A DNA stretch of 64,000 bases from Treponema vincentii F0403 (lineage in GTDB: Bacteria; Spirochaetota; Spirochaetia; Treponematales; Treponemataceae). Each line of letters begins with the position of its first letter. Position 1 is the stretch's first letter. The DNA lies in NCBI RefSeq assembly GCF_000412995.1, contig NZ_KE332512.1, positions 1,380,694-1,444,693 of the forward strand, given 5' to 3'. The notes beneath the pieces are model-generated. The model saw nothing but the letters and a program-made list of their open reading frames with translations. It ran no database searches and was not told the origin of the DNA. Shown one piece after another: positions 46,017 through 54,936 of this stretch. A program made the translations under genes and the position numbers.

Positions 46017-47405
46017 ATGCATCACGGTATTTTCTGTGCGGATATCGGGACGTCGTCGTTAAAGGCGGCGTTTGTTACCGAGGATGGAACGGTACTCAAG
46101 TTTACACGCTTGCCGTTCCCGCATCCCGCTCAAGCGGTAGATTGGGTTCAAGCCTTTTTTGCCACATGGCGCACGCTACCGGCGGATTATGCGGTAGAAG
46201 CGGTATGTATTTCGGGAAACGGCCCCTCGATTGTCGCCGTGCCTCAAACATACCGAGCACCGGGAGTAAGTACAAACACCGCGGGTTCACTGTCCGCGGC
46301 TGTTCCGTCCGCCGGCGGTATAAACCGTGCTGACCTTATTAACGGTATTATTGAAGCGGCAAAACACGACACGTTGTTTTTGTGGAATGAGCCGATGCCG
46401 CAGGGTATTACCGTTTCGGCTATACCGGCGGGCGCTTCGCTTTTTTTGCCGCGGATAGCGGCCTTCCATGCAAAATATCCCGATATATTCGCTAATGCCG
46501 CGCGGCTTTTTTCCGGGCCGGAATATCTCTCCTACCTTTTGACCGGCGCCGCCGTAACGAGCCTCCCCGATCCGCGCTACGAAGCGGCGTATTGGCGCCA
46601 AGAAGATCTTACCCGCGTTGCGGAAACGTTCCTGCATATCGACGCCGGCCGGCTTACCGGTTTGCTGCCGCCGTTTGTAACCGCCGGCATGGTGATCGGC
46701 CGCTTTTGCGGTATCCCCGTAATTGCAGGCGTCCCCGATTTTATCGCGGCGCTTATCGGAACGGGCACGCTGACGGCAGGCACCGCTTGCGACCGCGCCG
46801 GTTCAAGCGAGGGGCTTAATGTCTGCATCCCGCAGCCGTGCCGCGCCGAAAAAACGCTGCTGTTGCCGTCGGTTATTCCCGATTTATGGAATCTTTCATC
46901 CGTTATTCCGTCCTCCGGCGCTGCGTTTTCCGCATTTTTGGTTTCTCACGGGTTTTTAGGCAACGATTATATCGCCGCGCTGGAGCGGATTACGGAAGAA
47001 CCTTTTGTTGCGTCGGGTGCATACCCCGAAACCTTTGCAGGGCAGGGGCGTGCCTTTGTAGAGGGGCTCGCGTTCCGTATCCGGCGCGGTTGCGATGCGT
47101 TGGAACAAACTTCCGGGTTTCGCCCTGTGTATACGCTGTCCGGCGGGCAGGCGCACAATACGCTTTGGTGCCAAATGAAAGCAGATATAACCGGCAGAAC
47201 CTTTGCGCTTCCCTATTTTGCCGACGGAGAGCTGATCGGCGATGCTGCGTTGGCTCTCTACGGACTCGGCAACGATAAAGGCAGGGGAGAGAATCTCGCT
47301 TTGATTGCGCAGCGACTTATCCGCATCAAGCGGTACTACGAACCGGATGCAGCGCTTGCACACCGGTATACGGAAAAATTCTTATCGCATTCCGAAACGG
47401 CATAA
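46017..47405 (+). CDS. FGGY-family carbohydrate kinase
   Basis: The 462-residue kinase phosphorylates a sugar or polyol and belongs to the xylulokinase/glycerol kinase fold. The ATP-site ADIGTSSLKAA is at residues 8-18 and FGGY signature-like pieces follow (GTGTLTAGTACDRAGSSEG near residue 245 and TLSGGQAHNTLW near residue 375). The product is shorter than full-length xylulokinase (about 490-500). The substrate is not evident. It may be transcribed with creD, 12 bases upstream. It runs convergently into fbp with 14 bases between stops. Confidence 0.85.
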   Translation: MHHGIFCADIGTSSLKAAFVTEDGTVLKFTRLPFPHPAQAVDWVQAFFATWRTLPADYAVEAVCISGNGPSIVAVPQTYRAPGVSTNTAGSLSAAVPSAGGINRADLINGIIEAAKHDTLFLWNEPMPQGITVSAIPAGASLFLPRIAAFHAKYPDIFANAARLFSGPEYLSYLLTGAAVTSLPDPRYEAAYWRQEDLTRVAETFLHIDAGRLTGLLPPFVTAGMVIGRFCGIPVIAGVPDFIAALIGTGTLTAGTACDRAGSSEGLNVCIPQPCRAEKTLLLPSVIPDLWNLSSVIPSSGAAFSAFLVSHGFLGNDYIAALERITEEPFVASGAYPETFAGQGRAFVEGLAFRIRRGCDALEQTSGFRPVYTLSGGQAHNTLWCQMKADITGRTFALPYFADGELIGDAALALYGLGNDKGRGENLALIAQRLIRIKRYYEPDAALAHRYTEKFLSHSETA

Positions 47406-47419
47406 CACAGGAGCTGCCG

Positions 47420-49384
47420 TTAATCCTGCTGTTTTAAAATTCCCTTGTTGTAGGCGCTAATCAGCATTTCCAAGTTATTGATTTTTTCCTTCATATCGGC
47501 TCCGGTGTCGGTGTCTGCAACCCGCTTCCGTTCAACCAAGGTTTCAATCACTTCTTTGGTAGATTCAATGTCGAAACCCTCGCGTAAAACCTTGTCCACG
47601 GATTCAAACGGATGATGACTGATGAGCGTCATCCCATAGGAGTTATAGGTGAGTGTGTAGCCTGCAATGCCGGTGGTCTTTTGGTAGGCTTTGGAAAATC
47701 CGCCGTCGATAACCAAAAGCTTGCCGCCCGCTTTAATCGGGCTTTCGCCTTTTGCGACTTTGACCGGCGTGTGTCCGTTGACGATGTGCGCGTTACCGCT
47801 TAAGCCGAATTCTTTCAGTATCCGCGCGGCAAGCGTGCCGTCATCCTGCTCCATCAGCTTATAGTACGGCGAAGACGGTTCTTTGTGCGTTTCCTTATCG
47901 TCGATAAAGTAGCGCTCAAAAGTGGTCATCTTTGTTTTGCCGAACAGCGTCGAATCCTGATTGCACCAGAGGAACCACAGAAAGTCCGCATTTTGCCCGG
48001 AAAAATATGCTTCCCGCGCCATTTGGTCGTACTTATCCATCAGGCTTCTACCGTAATATACTGCCCCGTCTATCTCTTTTTGCTTAAAGCTGCCGTCCTC
48101 GTTCAATAAAAGGCAGGCATGGAAAAGGAGGTTATCGTTATAGCGCCGGTACATGCTCCCCTTTGCGTACAAAAACCGTACATGCTGCTTGAGCTTTTCG
48201 CTCGTAGCAAATGTGTTGGTCAACGTATCGATAAGATGCTGTTCTTCGCCGGTAAGCGCCGTTTGATGGGCGGGATCGATAGTCGGGAACGAGGTGTCGT
48301 TGAGCGGATATGTCTTTCCTTCAATTTCGACGGTACCTGCAGTAGGGTTGAGCGTCCGCAACAGCCGCCGGTGTTCCATATTATACGCAGGATTTTGCTC
48401 GATGATGTTCTCTTCAACTTTGAATTGAATGATACTGATTGCCTTATGCATTTTTGCCAGCAGCTCCGCGTCGACGTCGAAAGGCTTTTTATCGTTTACT
48501 TTGGGCATGAACCGCGTGCAAGGGTCGTCTTTATAGACATGCTGGGCAAAGCTTACCAGCGGCAAAAGACTAATTCCGTATCCGTCCTCGATAGCGTCGA
48601 TGTTGGAATAACGGAGCGCAATCCGTATGGCCGTTGCAACACATGCGCGGCACCCTGCTGCAGCCCCCATCCATAGGATGTCGTGGTTTCCCCACTGGAT
48701 ATCAAGGCTGTTTTGCGCCATCAGCGTATCCATCACCTTGTGCGGGGACGGACCTCTGTCGAATATGTCGCCGATAATATGCAGGTGATCGATGGTACAT
48801 TTTTTTATCACCTCCGACAGCTCTATGATGAATAAATCCGCCCGCCCGTATTCCACAAGGCTTTTAATGATTTCGCTGTAATAATCCTTCTTGTTAAAGC
48901 GGTGCTCATCTTCCTGCAGCAATTCTTCCATTATGTAAGCGAAATTTTTAGGCAGCAATTTCCGAACCTTCGACCGCGTATACTTTGAGGCAGTCGCCCG
49001 CGCAACCCGCACCAGTCGGTAAATGGTCAGCTCGTACCAGTTTGTTAGGTTAGCCTTTTTTTCCGCTTTGATCAGTTCGAGTTTTTCCCTCGGATAGTAG
49101 ATAAGCGTTGTCAGTTCTTCCAAATCGTCGGTGCTAACCGTTGAGCTGAGTTCTTCGGAGACTTTCCGGCGGATAGCGCCCGAAGCATTCTGCATTACAT
49201 GGTTAAATGCTTCCGCTTCTCCGTGTATATCGGTTAAAAAATGCTCGGTGCCTTTCGGTAAATTCAGGATGGCTTTAAGGTTGACCACTTCTTCAACCGC
49301 TGCCGTAACATTGGGGAACGAGCGGGATAGTAAATCCAAATACTTTATATTCTGCTGTAAGATTTCTGCCGGTATACTTTTCAT
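47420..49384 (-). CDS. fbp: Fructose-1,6-bisphosphatase class III
   Basis: Class III FBPase is the gluconeogenic enzyme of Firmicutes-type metabolism and differs from the common class I form. The 654-residue protein has the family length and metal-binding elements: TDIHGEAEAF near residue 50, GDIFDRGPSPH and WGNHDILWMG near residue 215-250, NGHTPVKVAKGESP near residue 550 and IDGGFSKAY. The frame opens at 49498, but the ATG at 49384 has AAGGAG upstream. It is transcribed from an isolated position, convergent with the FGGY kinase. Confidence 0.95.
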   Translation of the reverse strand: MKSIPAEILQQNIKYLDLLSRSFPNVTAAVEEVVNLKAILNLPKGTEHFLTDIHGEAEAFNHVMQNASGAIRRKVSEELSSTVSTDDLEELTTLIYYPREKLELIKAEKKANLTNWYELTIYRLVRVARATASKYTRSKVRKLLPKNFAYIMEELLQEDEHRFNKKDYYSEIIKSLVEYGRADLFIIELSEVIKKCTIDHLHIIGDIFDRGPSPHKVMDTLMAQNSLDIQWGNHDILWMGAAAGCRACVATAIRIALRYSNIDAIEDGYGISLLPLVSFAQHVYKDDPCTRFMPKVNDKKPFDVDAELLAKMHKAISIIQFKVEENIIEQNPAYNMEHRRLLRTLNPTAGTVEIEGKTYPLNDTSFPTIDPAHQTALTGEEQHLIDTLTNTFATSEKLKQHVRFLYAKGSMYRRYNDNLLFHACLLLNEDGSFKQKEIDGAVYYGRSLMDKYDQMAREAYFSGQNADFLWFLWCNQDSTLFGKTKMTTFERYFIDDKETHKEPSSPYYKLMEQDDGTLAARILKEFGLSGNAHIVNGHTPVKVAKGESPIKAGGKLLVIDGGFSKAYQKTTGIAGYTLTYNSYGMTLISHHPFESVDKVLREGFDIESTKEVIETLVERKRVADTDTGADMKEKINNLEMLISAYNKGILKQQD

Positions 49385-49552
49385 ATATTTCTCCTTATAC
49401 AATATACGGTAATACGCATACGGCCTTTTGTCAAATGAAATACACCGGTTTGTAAGTCTACTTATACAAATAGAGTTAGTTTCAGAACCGGCAGGCATGA
49501 TTAGTTCCGCAAGTTCATATTGTAGTTTTCGCCCCGTGTAGTTTTCGCCCCG

Positions 49553-49581
49553 TTCACTCTTTTTTTCTTTTAGGCTATACT
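49553..49581 (+). promoter_or_regulatory. Promoter of the ABC-F gene, predicted leaderless
   Basis: TTCACT (49553-49558), a 17-base spacer and TATACT (49576-49581) place +1 near 49588, one base before the ATG at 49589. No Shine-Dalgarno lies between. Confidence 0.55.
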
Positions 49582-49588
49582 GTCCTGT

Positions 49589-51244
49589 ATGATTACAGTA
49601 AGCGATGTCAGTTTAAAATTTTCGGAAAAACCTCTTTTTAAAGATGTTAATTTAAAGTTTACCCCGGGGAACTGCTACGGGATTATCGGAGCGAACGGGG
49701 CGGGAAAGTCAACCTTTCTCAAGCTGCTTTCGGGCGAATTGGAGCACGATAGCGGCGAAATCAGCATTACGCCGGGAGAACGGATGGCGGTGCTGCGGCA
49801 GGATCACTTTGCGTTTGACGACTATTCGGTAAAAGACACCGTATACATGGGGCACCCGCAGCTCTATAAGATTATGAAAGAGCGGGAAGCAATTTACGAA
49901 AAAGAAGATTTCAGCGAGGAGGACGGCATCCGTGCTTCGGAGCTGGAAGGTGAATTTGCCGACATGGGCGGCTGGGAGGCGGAAAATCAGGTAGAGCAGA
50001 TGCTTTCCGGTCTCGGCTTGGAAGAGGCGAACCACGAACGCATGATGAGCGAACTTGACGAAAGTCAGAAAGTGCGTGTGCTTTTAGCGCAGGCGCTGTT
50101 CGGCAATCCCGATATTCTCTTGTTGGACGAACCGACAAACGGTCTCGACCTTGAATCCATCAGCTGGCTTGAAGAGTTTTTAATCGAGTTCCCGAATACG
50201 GTAATTGTAGTGTCCCACGACCGGCACTTCCTCAACACCGTGTGTACGCATATCTGCGATATCGACTTCGGGAAAATCCGCATGTACACCGGTAACTACG
50301 ACTTCTGGTATCAGATGAGCCAGATTATGCAGCGGCAGGCGCGAGACCAGCAGAAAAAACGCGAAGAAAAGATGAAAGACCTGCGTGAATTTATCCTGAG
50401 GTTTGCCTCGAACGCTGCAAAGAGCCGCCAAGCTACCAGCCGTAAAAAAGTATACGACAAACTCGCGCTTGAAGAGCTTGAAGTTACCACACGAAAATTC
50501 CCGTATGTTCATTTTAAGCCGGATAGAGAAATCGGAAACAACGTTGTCCGCGTAGAAAAGCTCAATTATACGTCTAAAGAAGAAGGTTCCGGCAACGGCA
50601 TTGTACTACTTAAAGATTTCAGCTTAACGGTAAACCGCACGGACAAAATCGCCTTTGTCGGGCAGGAGCATAACGCAAAATCGGCATTCTTCGATATTAT
50701 CTCCGGTGTTAAAACCGCCGATTCGGGCGATGTGTATTGGGGACAGACCGTTACACAGGCGTATTTGGCAAAGGATAATTCCGCCTACTTTGAAACCGAT
50801 TTGAACATTACCGACTGGCTGCGGCAGTTTTCTACCGAACAGGACGAAGCTTATGTGCGCGGCTTCTTGGGAAGGATGCTCTTTACCGGCGATGAATCGC
50901 TTAAACCCGTTAAGGTGCTTTCGGGAGGAGAAAAGGTACGCTGTATGCTCAGCAAGCTGATGCTTTCCGGCGCCAATGTCCTCATTATGGATGAGCCGAC
51001 CAATCACCTCGACTTGGAAGCGATTACCAGTTTGAACGAAGCGCTCATCGCCTTTCCCGGTGTCGTACTGTTCAACTCGCATGACCACGAGTTTATCTCG
51101 TCGATTGCCAATCGCATCGTAGAAATTACCCCCGGCGGTGTAATCGACCGCATGATGCCGTTTGACGACTACATCCGCGACGAGCACGTCCACGAACTCC
51201 GCAACGAATATTACGGCGGTACTGCAAAGAAGATATTGATTTAA
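49589..51244 (+). CDS. ABC-F family ATPase (YkpA/YbiT type)
   Basis: This 551-residue protein has two ATPase domains in tandem and no membrane segment, as in ribosome-associated ABC-F factors. Domain 1 has GANGAGKSTFLKLL and Walker B ILLLDEPTNGLDL. Its signature is SELDESQKVRV rather than LSGGEK. A linker of about 75 residues rich in Lys/Arg/Glu (ARDQQKKREEKMKDL) follows. Domain 2 has a degenerate Walker A, VGQEHNAKSAFFDII, but an intact signature LSGGEKVRCMLSKL and DEPTNHLDLEA. These degenerations are known in the YkpA branch. The promoter suggests a leaderless transcript. Likely role is ribosome protection or rescue; substrate unknown. Confidence 0.92.
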   Translation: MITVSDVSLKFSEKPLFKDVNLKFTPGNCYGIIGANGAGKSTFLKLLSGELEHDSGEISITPGERMAVLRQDHFAFDDYSVKDTVYMGHPQLYKIMKEREAIYEKEDFSEEDGIRASELEGEFADMGGWEAENQVEQMLSGLGLEEANHERMMSELDESQKVRVLLAQALFGNPDILLLDEPTNGLDLESISWLEEFLIEFPNTVIVVSHDRHFLNTVCTHICDIDFGKIRMYTGNYDFWYQMSQIMQRQARDQQKKREEKMKDLREFILRFASNAAKSRQATSRKKVYDKLALEELEVTTRKFPYVHFKPDREIGNNVVRVEKLNYTSKEEGSGNGIVLLKDFSLTVNRTDKIAFVGQEHNAKSAFFDIISGVKTADSGDVYWGQTVTQAYLAKDNSAYFETDLNITDWLRQFSTEQDEAYVRGFLGRMLFTGDESLKPVKVLSGGEKVRCMLSKLMLSGANVLIMDEPTNHLDLEAITSLNEALIAFPGVVLFNSHDHEFISSIANRIVEITPGGVIDRMMPFDDYIRDEHVHELRNEYYGGTAKKILI

Positions 51245-51257
51245 GCAGTTTGTCTAT

Positions 51258-51335
51258 GGAAAAATGTGATAAATCACCATAAAATATCTGGGAAAAATGT
51301 GATTTTTACCTCGAATAATGCTGGGAAAATGTGAT
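51258..51335. repeat. Three direct repeats with 33-base period
   Basis: GGAAAAATGTGAT occurs at 51258-51270 and 51291-51303, and GGAAAATGTGAT at 51324-51335, each start 33 bases apart, with CTG before the second and third. The array ends about 20 bases before the start of the truncated ATPase gene. The period is close to three helical turns, so a protein could bind all copies on one face. Confidence 0.85.
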
Positions 51336-51356
51336 AAAACGTGATAGTATACGGTC

Positions 51357-51494
51357 ATGGATTACAGACTCCGCCGTAAAGTAGACGACTTTCTCATACA
51401 TTGGAAGCAGAATACCGATAGAATGCCTCTGATAATAAAAGGGGCACGCCAGGTCGGAAAAACTTCATCCATAGAGCACTTTGCAGAAAGCTAA
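51357..51494 (+). pseudogene. Stub of an AAA_14/DUF4143-type ATPase
   Basis: A 45-codon frame starts MDYRLRRKVDDFLIHWKQNT and has Walker A KGARQVGKTSS, then stops after HFAES. Full proteins of this family are 370-450 residues with DUF4143 at the C-terminus. So this is the N-terminal tenth of a predicted ATPase. It lies between the 33-base repeat array and the tRNA-Lys promoter. The family is common in treponemes, often in several copies. Confidence 0.8.
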
Positions 51495-51503
51495 GGCGGC
51501 CGC

Positions 51504-51532
51504 TTGACATAACCGTCAATATTCTATATACT
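51504..51532 (+). promoter_or_regulatory. tRNA-Lys promoter
   Basis: TTGACA (51504-51509), a 17-base spacer and TATACT (51527-51532) lie about 21 bases before the tRNA 5' end. The match is strong, as expected for a stable RNA gene. Confidence 0.75.
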
Positions 51533-51553
51533 CGTCCTGTTATTTAAAGATAC

Positions 51554-51626
51554 GGGCTATTAGCTCAGTAGGTAGAGCAACGCCCTTTTAAGGCGTGGGT
51601 CGATGGTTCGAATCCATCATAGCTCA
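51554..51626 (+). tRNA. tRNA-Lys (anticodon UUU)
   Basis: A 73-base cloverleaf: acceptor GGGCTAT paired with ATAGCTC (one G-T pair), discriminator A, D arm with AGCTCAGTAGGTAGAGC, anticodon loop CTTTTAA (anticodon TTT) closed by ACGCC/GGCGT, and T arm GATGG-TTCGAAT-CCATC. No CCA end is encoded. Confidence 0.97.
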
Positions 51627-51633
51627 AAAAAAA

Positions 51634-51664
51634 GACTGCAAGGCTGCTTGCAGTCTTTTTTTTT
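51634..51664 (+). terminator. Terminator after tRNA-Lys
   Basis: Nine-base arms GACTGCAAG and CTTGCAGTC with the loop GCTG are followed by nine T residues. The stem begins eight bases after the tRNA discriminator base. Confidence 0.9.
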
Positions 51665-51702
51665 ACACGATTAGTTTCGATGTGCCCAAAAGGAGAAAAA
51701 CA

Positions 51703-52107
51703 ATGACACACCCGATAGAAGTAGAAGTTAGAAGTTACGAACTGGATGCATATAATCACGTAAACAACGCCGTATATTTAAACTATTTGGAATTTGCCCG
51801 TATGGAATACCTACGGAGAATCGGTTTTGATTACGTCGGACTAATCGAAGAAGGCTATATGCTCTATGTAACGCATATCGATATTCACTACAAATATTCC
51901 GCACGGCTTTACGATAAACTCCGCATCGACGTTACTCCCATCAAACTCGGTAAGCTTTCGGGAACGTTCCGGCAGGTAATTACCAATCCGGAAGGATATG
52001 TCTGTGTTGAAGCCGAAGTTTCGTGGGGCTGCGTAGATAAAACCGGCAAACCGGCAAAGCTGCCGGACAAGTATTTTGTCGAAGGCCTAATCCCAGAGAA
52101 AAACTAA
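51703..52107 (+). CDS. Acyl-CoA thioesterase (4HBT hot-dog fold)
   Basis: The 134-residue protein is a hot-dog thioesterase, releasing CoA from acyl thioesters. It shows RSYELDAYNHVNNAVYLNY near residues 10-28, where the catalytic aspartate stands in the usual DxxxHVNNxxY pattern, and YLRRIGFDY after it. AAGGAG lies eight bases before the ATG at 51703; the frame extends upstream into the tRNA but that is chance. It begins 39 bases after the tRNA terminator. Confidence 0.9.
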   Translation: MTHPIEVEVRSYELDAYNHVNNAVYLNYLEFARMEYLRRIGFDYVGLIEEGYMLYVTHIDIHYKYSARLYDKLRIDVTPIKLGKLSGTFRQVITNPEGYVCVEAEVSWGCVDKTGKPAKLPDKYFVEGLIPEKN

Positions 52108-52337
52108 TACAAAAGGCTTCTTTGCACGGCAGATTTAATATCCCGAGGCATTGAAGCAAGGCATGTCAATTTTATCTTTCATAGTATTTATTGTTGCTCA
52201 AGTCTTACCTAGACACCGCGGAACAAAAGGGTTATACTTTTTTTGTATATAAGCAATATACGTGTGGATCCGCTTATTATTATCTTTCAAAGGCGGACAA
52301 GATAGGCGGATGTCTTTTTTATTCATTAAAAGGAGAC

Positions 52338-52380
52338 TTGACAAAATGAATGAAAAAAGTATAATACCCCCCCCCCCCCC
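52338..52380 (+). promoter_or_regulatory. Consensus promoter running into a C14 tract (receptor 3)
   Basis: TTGACA (52338-52343), a 16-base spacer and TATAAT (52360-52365) are followed by one A and fourteen C residues (52367-52380). The predicted start near 52372 is inside the tract. The geometry matches 29787-29831 exactly except for tract length (14 against 16). The rest of the 467-base gap, 52108-52337 and 52381-52574, contains a weak leader hairpin and no gene. Confidence 0.8.
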
Positions 52381-52574
52381 AGCACACCCACCACCTACCG
52401 TTTAATTGGTAATACTGAATGGGTGATTGGTAATCGAAATTCCTACAAAATAATCTACTTTTTAGATTCCTTCTCTGGGAAAGAATTTTATATGCGGTTG
52501 TAAGGTTACCACAACTAATACCCTGCAGCATCATCTCAAATTACTATATCCATTATTTTATTGGGAGGTTTACA

Positions 52575-54668
52575 ATGAAAAAACGTTTTTCGTTAAAAAA
52601 GAAATTCATTCTTATTTTCGGGATTCTGATTGCCGCCGCGGCTGTAATCGAAATTGTATTAGCTGTCATAATTGCCAGAAAAGCTGTAACCGAAAAAATC
52701 GAAGACCATCTTATCGACAAAGCAAATGATACGGCCGAAATTATAAACGGAAGGGTCACATCACTGTTACAATTTATCGAAGGCATTTCTCGTATGCCGA
52801 TCCTTAGAGATACAACCGCATCATCCGCCGCAAAACTGGCTTTTCTTGCTAACGAAGTGTCTTTTAATGAAAAAATAATAGAATTGAATATGACGGACGC
52901 ACAAGGACAGTGTTTACTTGCCGATGGAAGCGTATTATCCGTTGTTAACAGAGATTGGTTCCGCGCAGCTATCGCAGGAAAATCCTTCTTTTCGGAACCA
53001 TACATTTCGCGTGCAAACGGCCAATTGATTAACACCCTTTCCGTACCGGTCTATGACGACAGCAAAACTATTGTAGGAGTGCTGTCTGCAGACGTCTCGG
53101 GTTTGCTGCTATCGCAAAATATTGCCGATATTGTCGTAGGAAAAACCGGCAACTGCTATATCATGGGGTCAACTGGAATTATTATTGCAGATAAAGATAC
53201 CGATTTAGTAGAAAAACAAGACAATATTATCGAACAGGCAAAAACGGATTCATCCCTTGCTTCAACCGCCGCTTTTTTACAGCATGTTCTCGACACTAAC
53301 AAGGGCGAAGTCTGCTATTATGACTATCAAGGCGTTAACTACATTGCATCATTTGCAACGGTTGCCGCTACTAACTGGGCAATTATCATACGTGCACCTG
53401 TAAACGAATTTATGGGAACCGTCAACGCTCTCCGTACAACAATGATTGGAATAGGCATCAGTGTGTTGATTGGGGCATTGATTATCGTTTATTTTGTAGC
53501 CCGCACAATAGTAAAACCGATACAAAACACCGTTTCGGCCTTGCAAAATATTTCGCAAGGAGACGGCGACTTAACGGTACGCTTGCCTACCGGCGGTAAT
53601 GATGAAATTAGCGATATGTCCGAATATTTCAACAAAACAATAGATAAAATCGGCACATCGATACGGACGGTCGGTATTAACAGTCATGCAATGGAAGAAG
53701 TCGGCAATGAACTTGCAACCAATATGACAGAAACCGCAAGTGCGGTAAATCAAATCAGCACGAACATCGACGGCGTTAAACAGCAAGCACTCACTCAAGC
53801 AGCCAGCGTTACCGAAACGGCCTCAACAATTGAAGAAATTGTCCGAACGATTAAGCAGCTTAATACCAGCATAGAGACCCAAGCTAATAGCGTCGCTCAA
53901 TCTTCCGCCTCGGTAGAGCAGATGGTTGCAAATATTGCTTCCATCAGCCAAACGCTCGGTAAAACCGACAGCGCAATCGGAAATCTTACGACTGCAACAG
54001 GAGACGGTAAGTCCACCTTGGTAATATCGAACACTGTAACCCAGAAGATAGCGGAAGAATCAGGTTCTTTGATGGAAGCTTCGAGCGTTATTCAGCACAT
54101 TGCATCTCAAACCAATCTGCTTGCAATGAATGCCGCCATCGAAGCTGCCCATGCGGGCGAGGCAGGAAAAGGTTTTGCCGTCGTTGCCGATGAAATCCGT
54201 AAACTTGCAGAAGATTCTGCAGCACAGGGAAAAACCATCACCACTACCTTGAAGAACTTGAGCGGAGAAATAGAAACGCTTTCCAGCTCTTCAAAAACCG
54301 TAGAGGAAAAATTCAATACGATTTTTAACTTTGCCGAACAGGTAAAAGAGATGAGCAATAGCGTTACCGAAGCGATGCGGGAGCAAGAAAACGGAAGCCG
54401 GGAAGTATTAACCGCGATTAAAGATATCAATATGATAACGGCCGAAGTACAGGCAGGTTCCGAAGAAATGCTGAAAGGCGGTGAAAGTGTTGCAGAGGAA
54501 ATGCGAAAACTCGATGAGCTTACCCGTAACATTACCGACAACATGACCGAAATGGCATCAGGTGCGGTGCAGATTAACAATGCTATACAAGAAGTAAATG
54601 AAATTACACAGAAAAACAAACATAGCATTGAGAGTCTGGCGGAGGAAGTAGCCAAGTTTAAAGTATAA
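52575..54668 (+). CDS. Methyl-accepting chemotaxis protein with dCache sensor (receptor 3)
   Basis: The 697-residue receptor has TM1 (about residues 8-30), a dCache ligand domain (about 33-285), TM2 (about 290-311), HAMP (about 312-365) and the signalling domain with the [20 protein letters not shown] hairpin tip. It ends EEVAKFKV without a docking pentapeptide. GGGAGG lies nine bases before the ATG. The N-terminus [16 protein letters not shown] and the signalling half are close to receptors 1 and 2; the ligand domain is different. Its promoter carries a C14 tract. Confidence 0.95.
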   Translation: MKKRFSLKKKFILIFGILIAAAAVIEIVLAVIIARKAVTEKIEDHLIDKANDTAEIINGRVTSLLQFIEGISRMPILRDTTASSAAKLAFLANEVSFNEKIIELNMTDAQGQCLLADGSVLSVVNRDWFRAAIAGKSFFSEPYISRANGQLINTLSVPVYDDSKTIVGVLSADVSGLLLSQNIADIVVGKTGNCYIMGSTGIIIADKDTDLVEKQDNIIEQAKTDSSLASTAAFLQHVLDTNKGEVCYYDYQGVNYIASFATVAATNWAIIIRAPVNEFMGTVNALRTTMIGIGISVLIGALIIVYFVARTIVKPIQNTVSALQNISQGDGDLTVRLPTGGNDEISDMSEYFNKTIDKIGTSIRTVGINSHAMEEVGNELATNMTETASAVNQISTNIDGVKQQALTQAASVTETASTIEEIVRTIKQLNTSIETQANSVAQSSASVEQMVANIASISQTLGKTDSAIGNLTTATGDGKSTLVISNTVTQKIAEESGSLMEASSVIQHIASQTNLLAMNAAIEAAHAGEAGKGFAVVADEIRKLAEDSAAQGKTITTTLKNLSGEIETLSSSSKTVEEKFNTIFNFAEQVKEMSNSVTEAMREQENGSREVLTAIKDINMITAEVQAGSEEMLKGGESVAEEMRKLDELTRNITDNMTEMASGAVQINNAIQEVNEITQKNKHSIESLAEEVAKFKV

Positions 54669-54674
54669 TCAGAA

Positions 54675-54822
54675 CCGCCACGGATGGCGGTGGTTCCATA
54701 CAGAAGCGAGATTTGCGTTTGACGCAAATCTCGTGCTGAGGGGAGTACAGGGATGTAGTCCCCTCAGTGGGCGGCTTAGGTAGATTGCGAGCCGGCGCAG
54801 CAATCTACCCTAAGAACCCGCC
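54675..54822. repeat. Array of four hairpins after receptor 3
   Basis: Four inverted repeats lie in about 150 bases: CCGCCA/TGGCGG (54675-54690); CGAGATTTGCG/CGCAAATCTCG, eleven perfect pairs (54707-54733); CTGAGGGGA/TCCCCTCAG (54736-54767); and GGTAGATTGC/GCAATCTACC with outer GCGG/CCGC (54771-54822). Together with the terminator at 54844 they form five hairpins. The style is that of 7510-7613 though sequences differ. Confidence 0.8.
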
Positions 54823-54843
54823 GTTGTTCTAGGGTTTAGTTCT

Positions 54844-54882
54844 AAAAAAAAAGGCAGCACCGAGTGGACGCTGCCTTTTTTT
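54844..54882. terminator. Bidirectional terminator between receptor 3 and the Ig protein
   Basis: GGCAGC and GCTGCC pair around an eleven-base loop, flanked by nine A on the left and seven T on the right. It lies between convergent genes and would work in either direction. Confidence 0.85.
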
Positions 54883-54936
54883 ATCAGTCGTTAGAGCTGT
54901 TAAAGCCGTATCCGCTTAGGAAACGGCTTATTCGAT

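Noticed and set aside
51258-51335. CRISPR array
   Set aside because: Three short repeats at 33 bases with no regular spacers and no cas genes; better described as direct repeats.
52319-52534. 71-codon minus-strand ORF with Gly run over the C14 tract
   Set aside because: Chance frame opposite the promoter tract; no start signal.
54675-54822. Integron or attC-like array
   Set aside because: Hairpins differ in sequence and size and lack any cassette ORFs or integrase.
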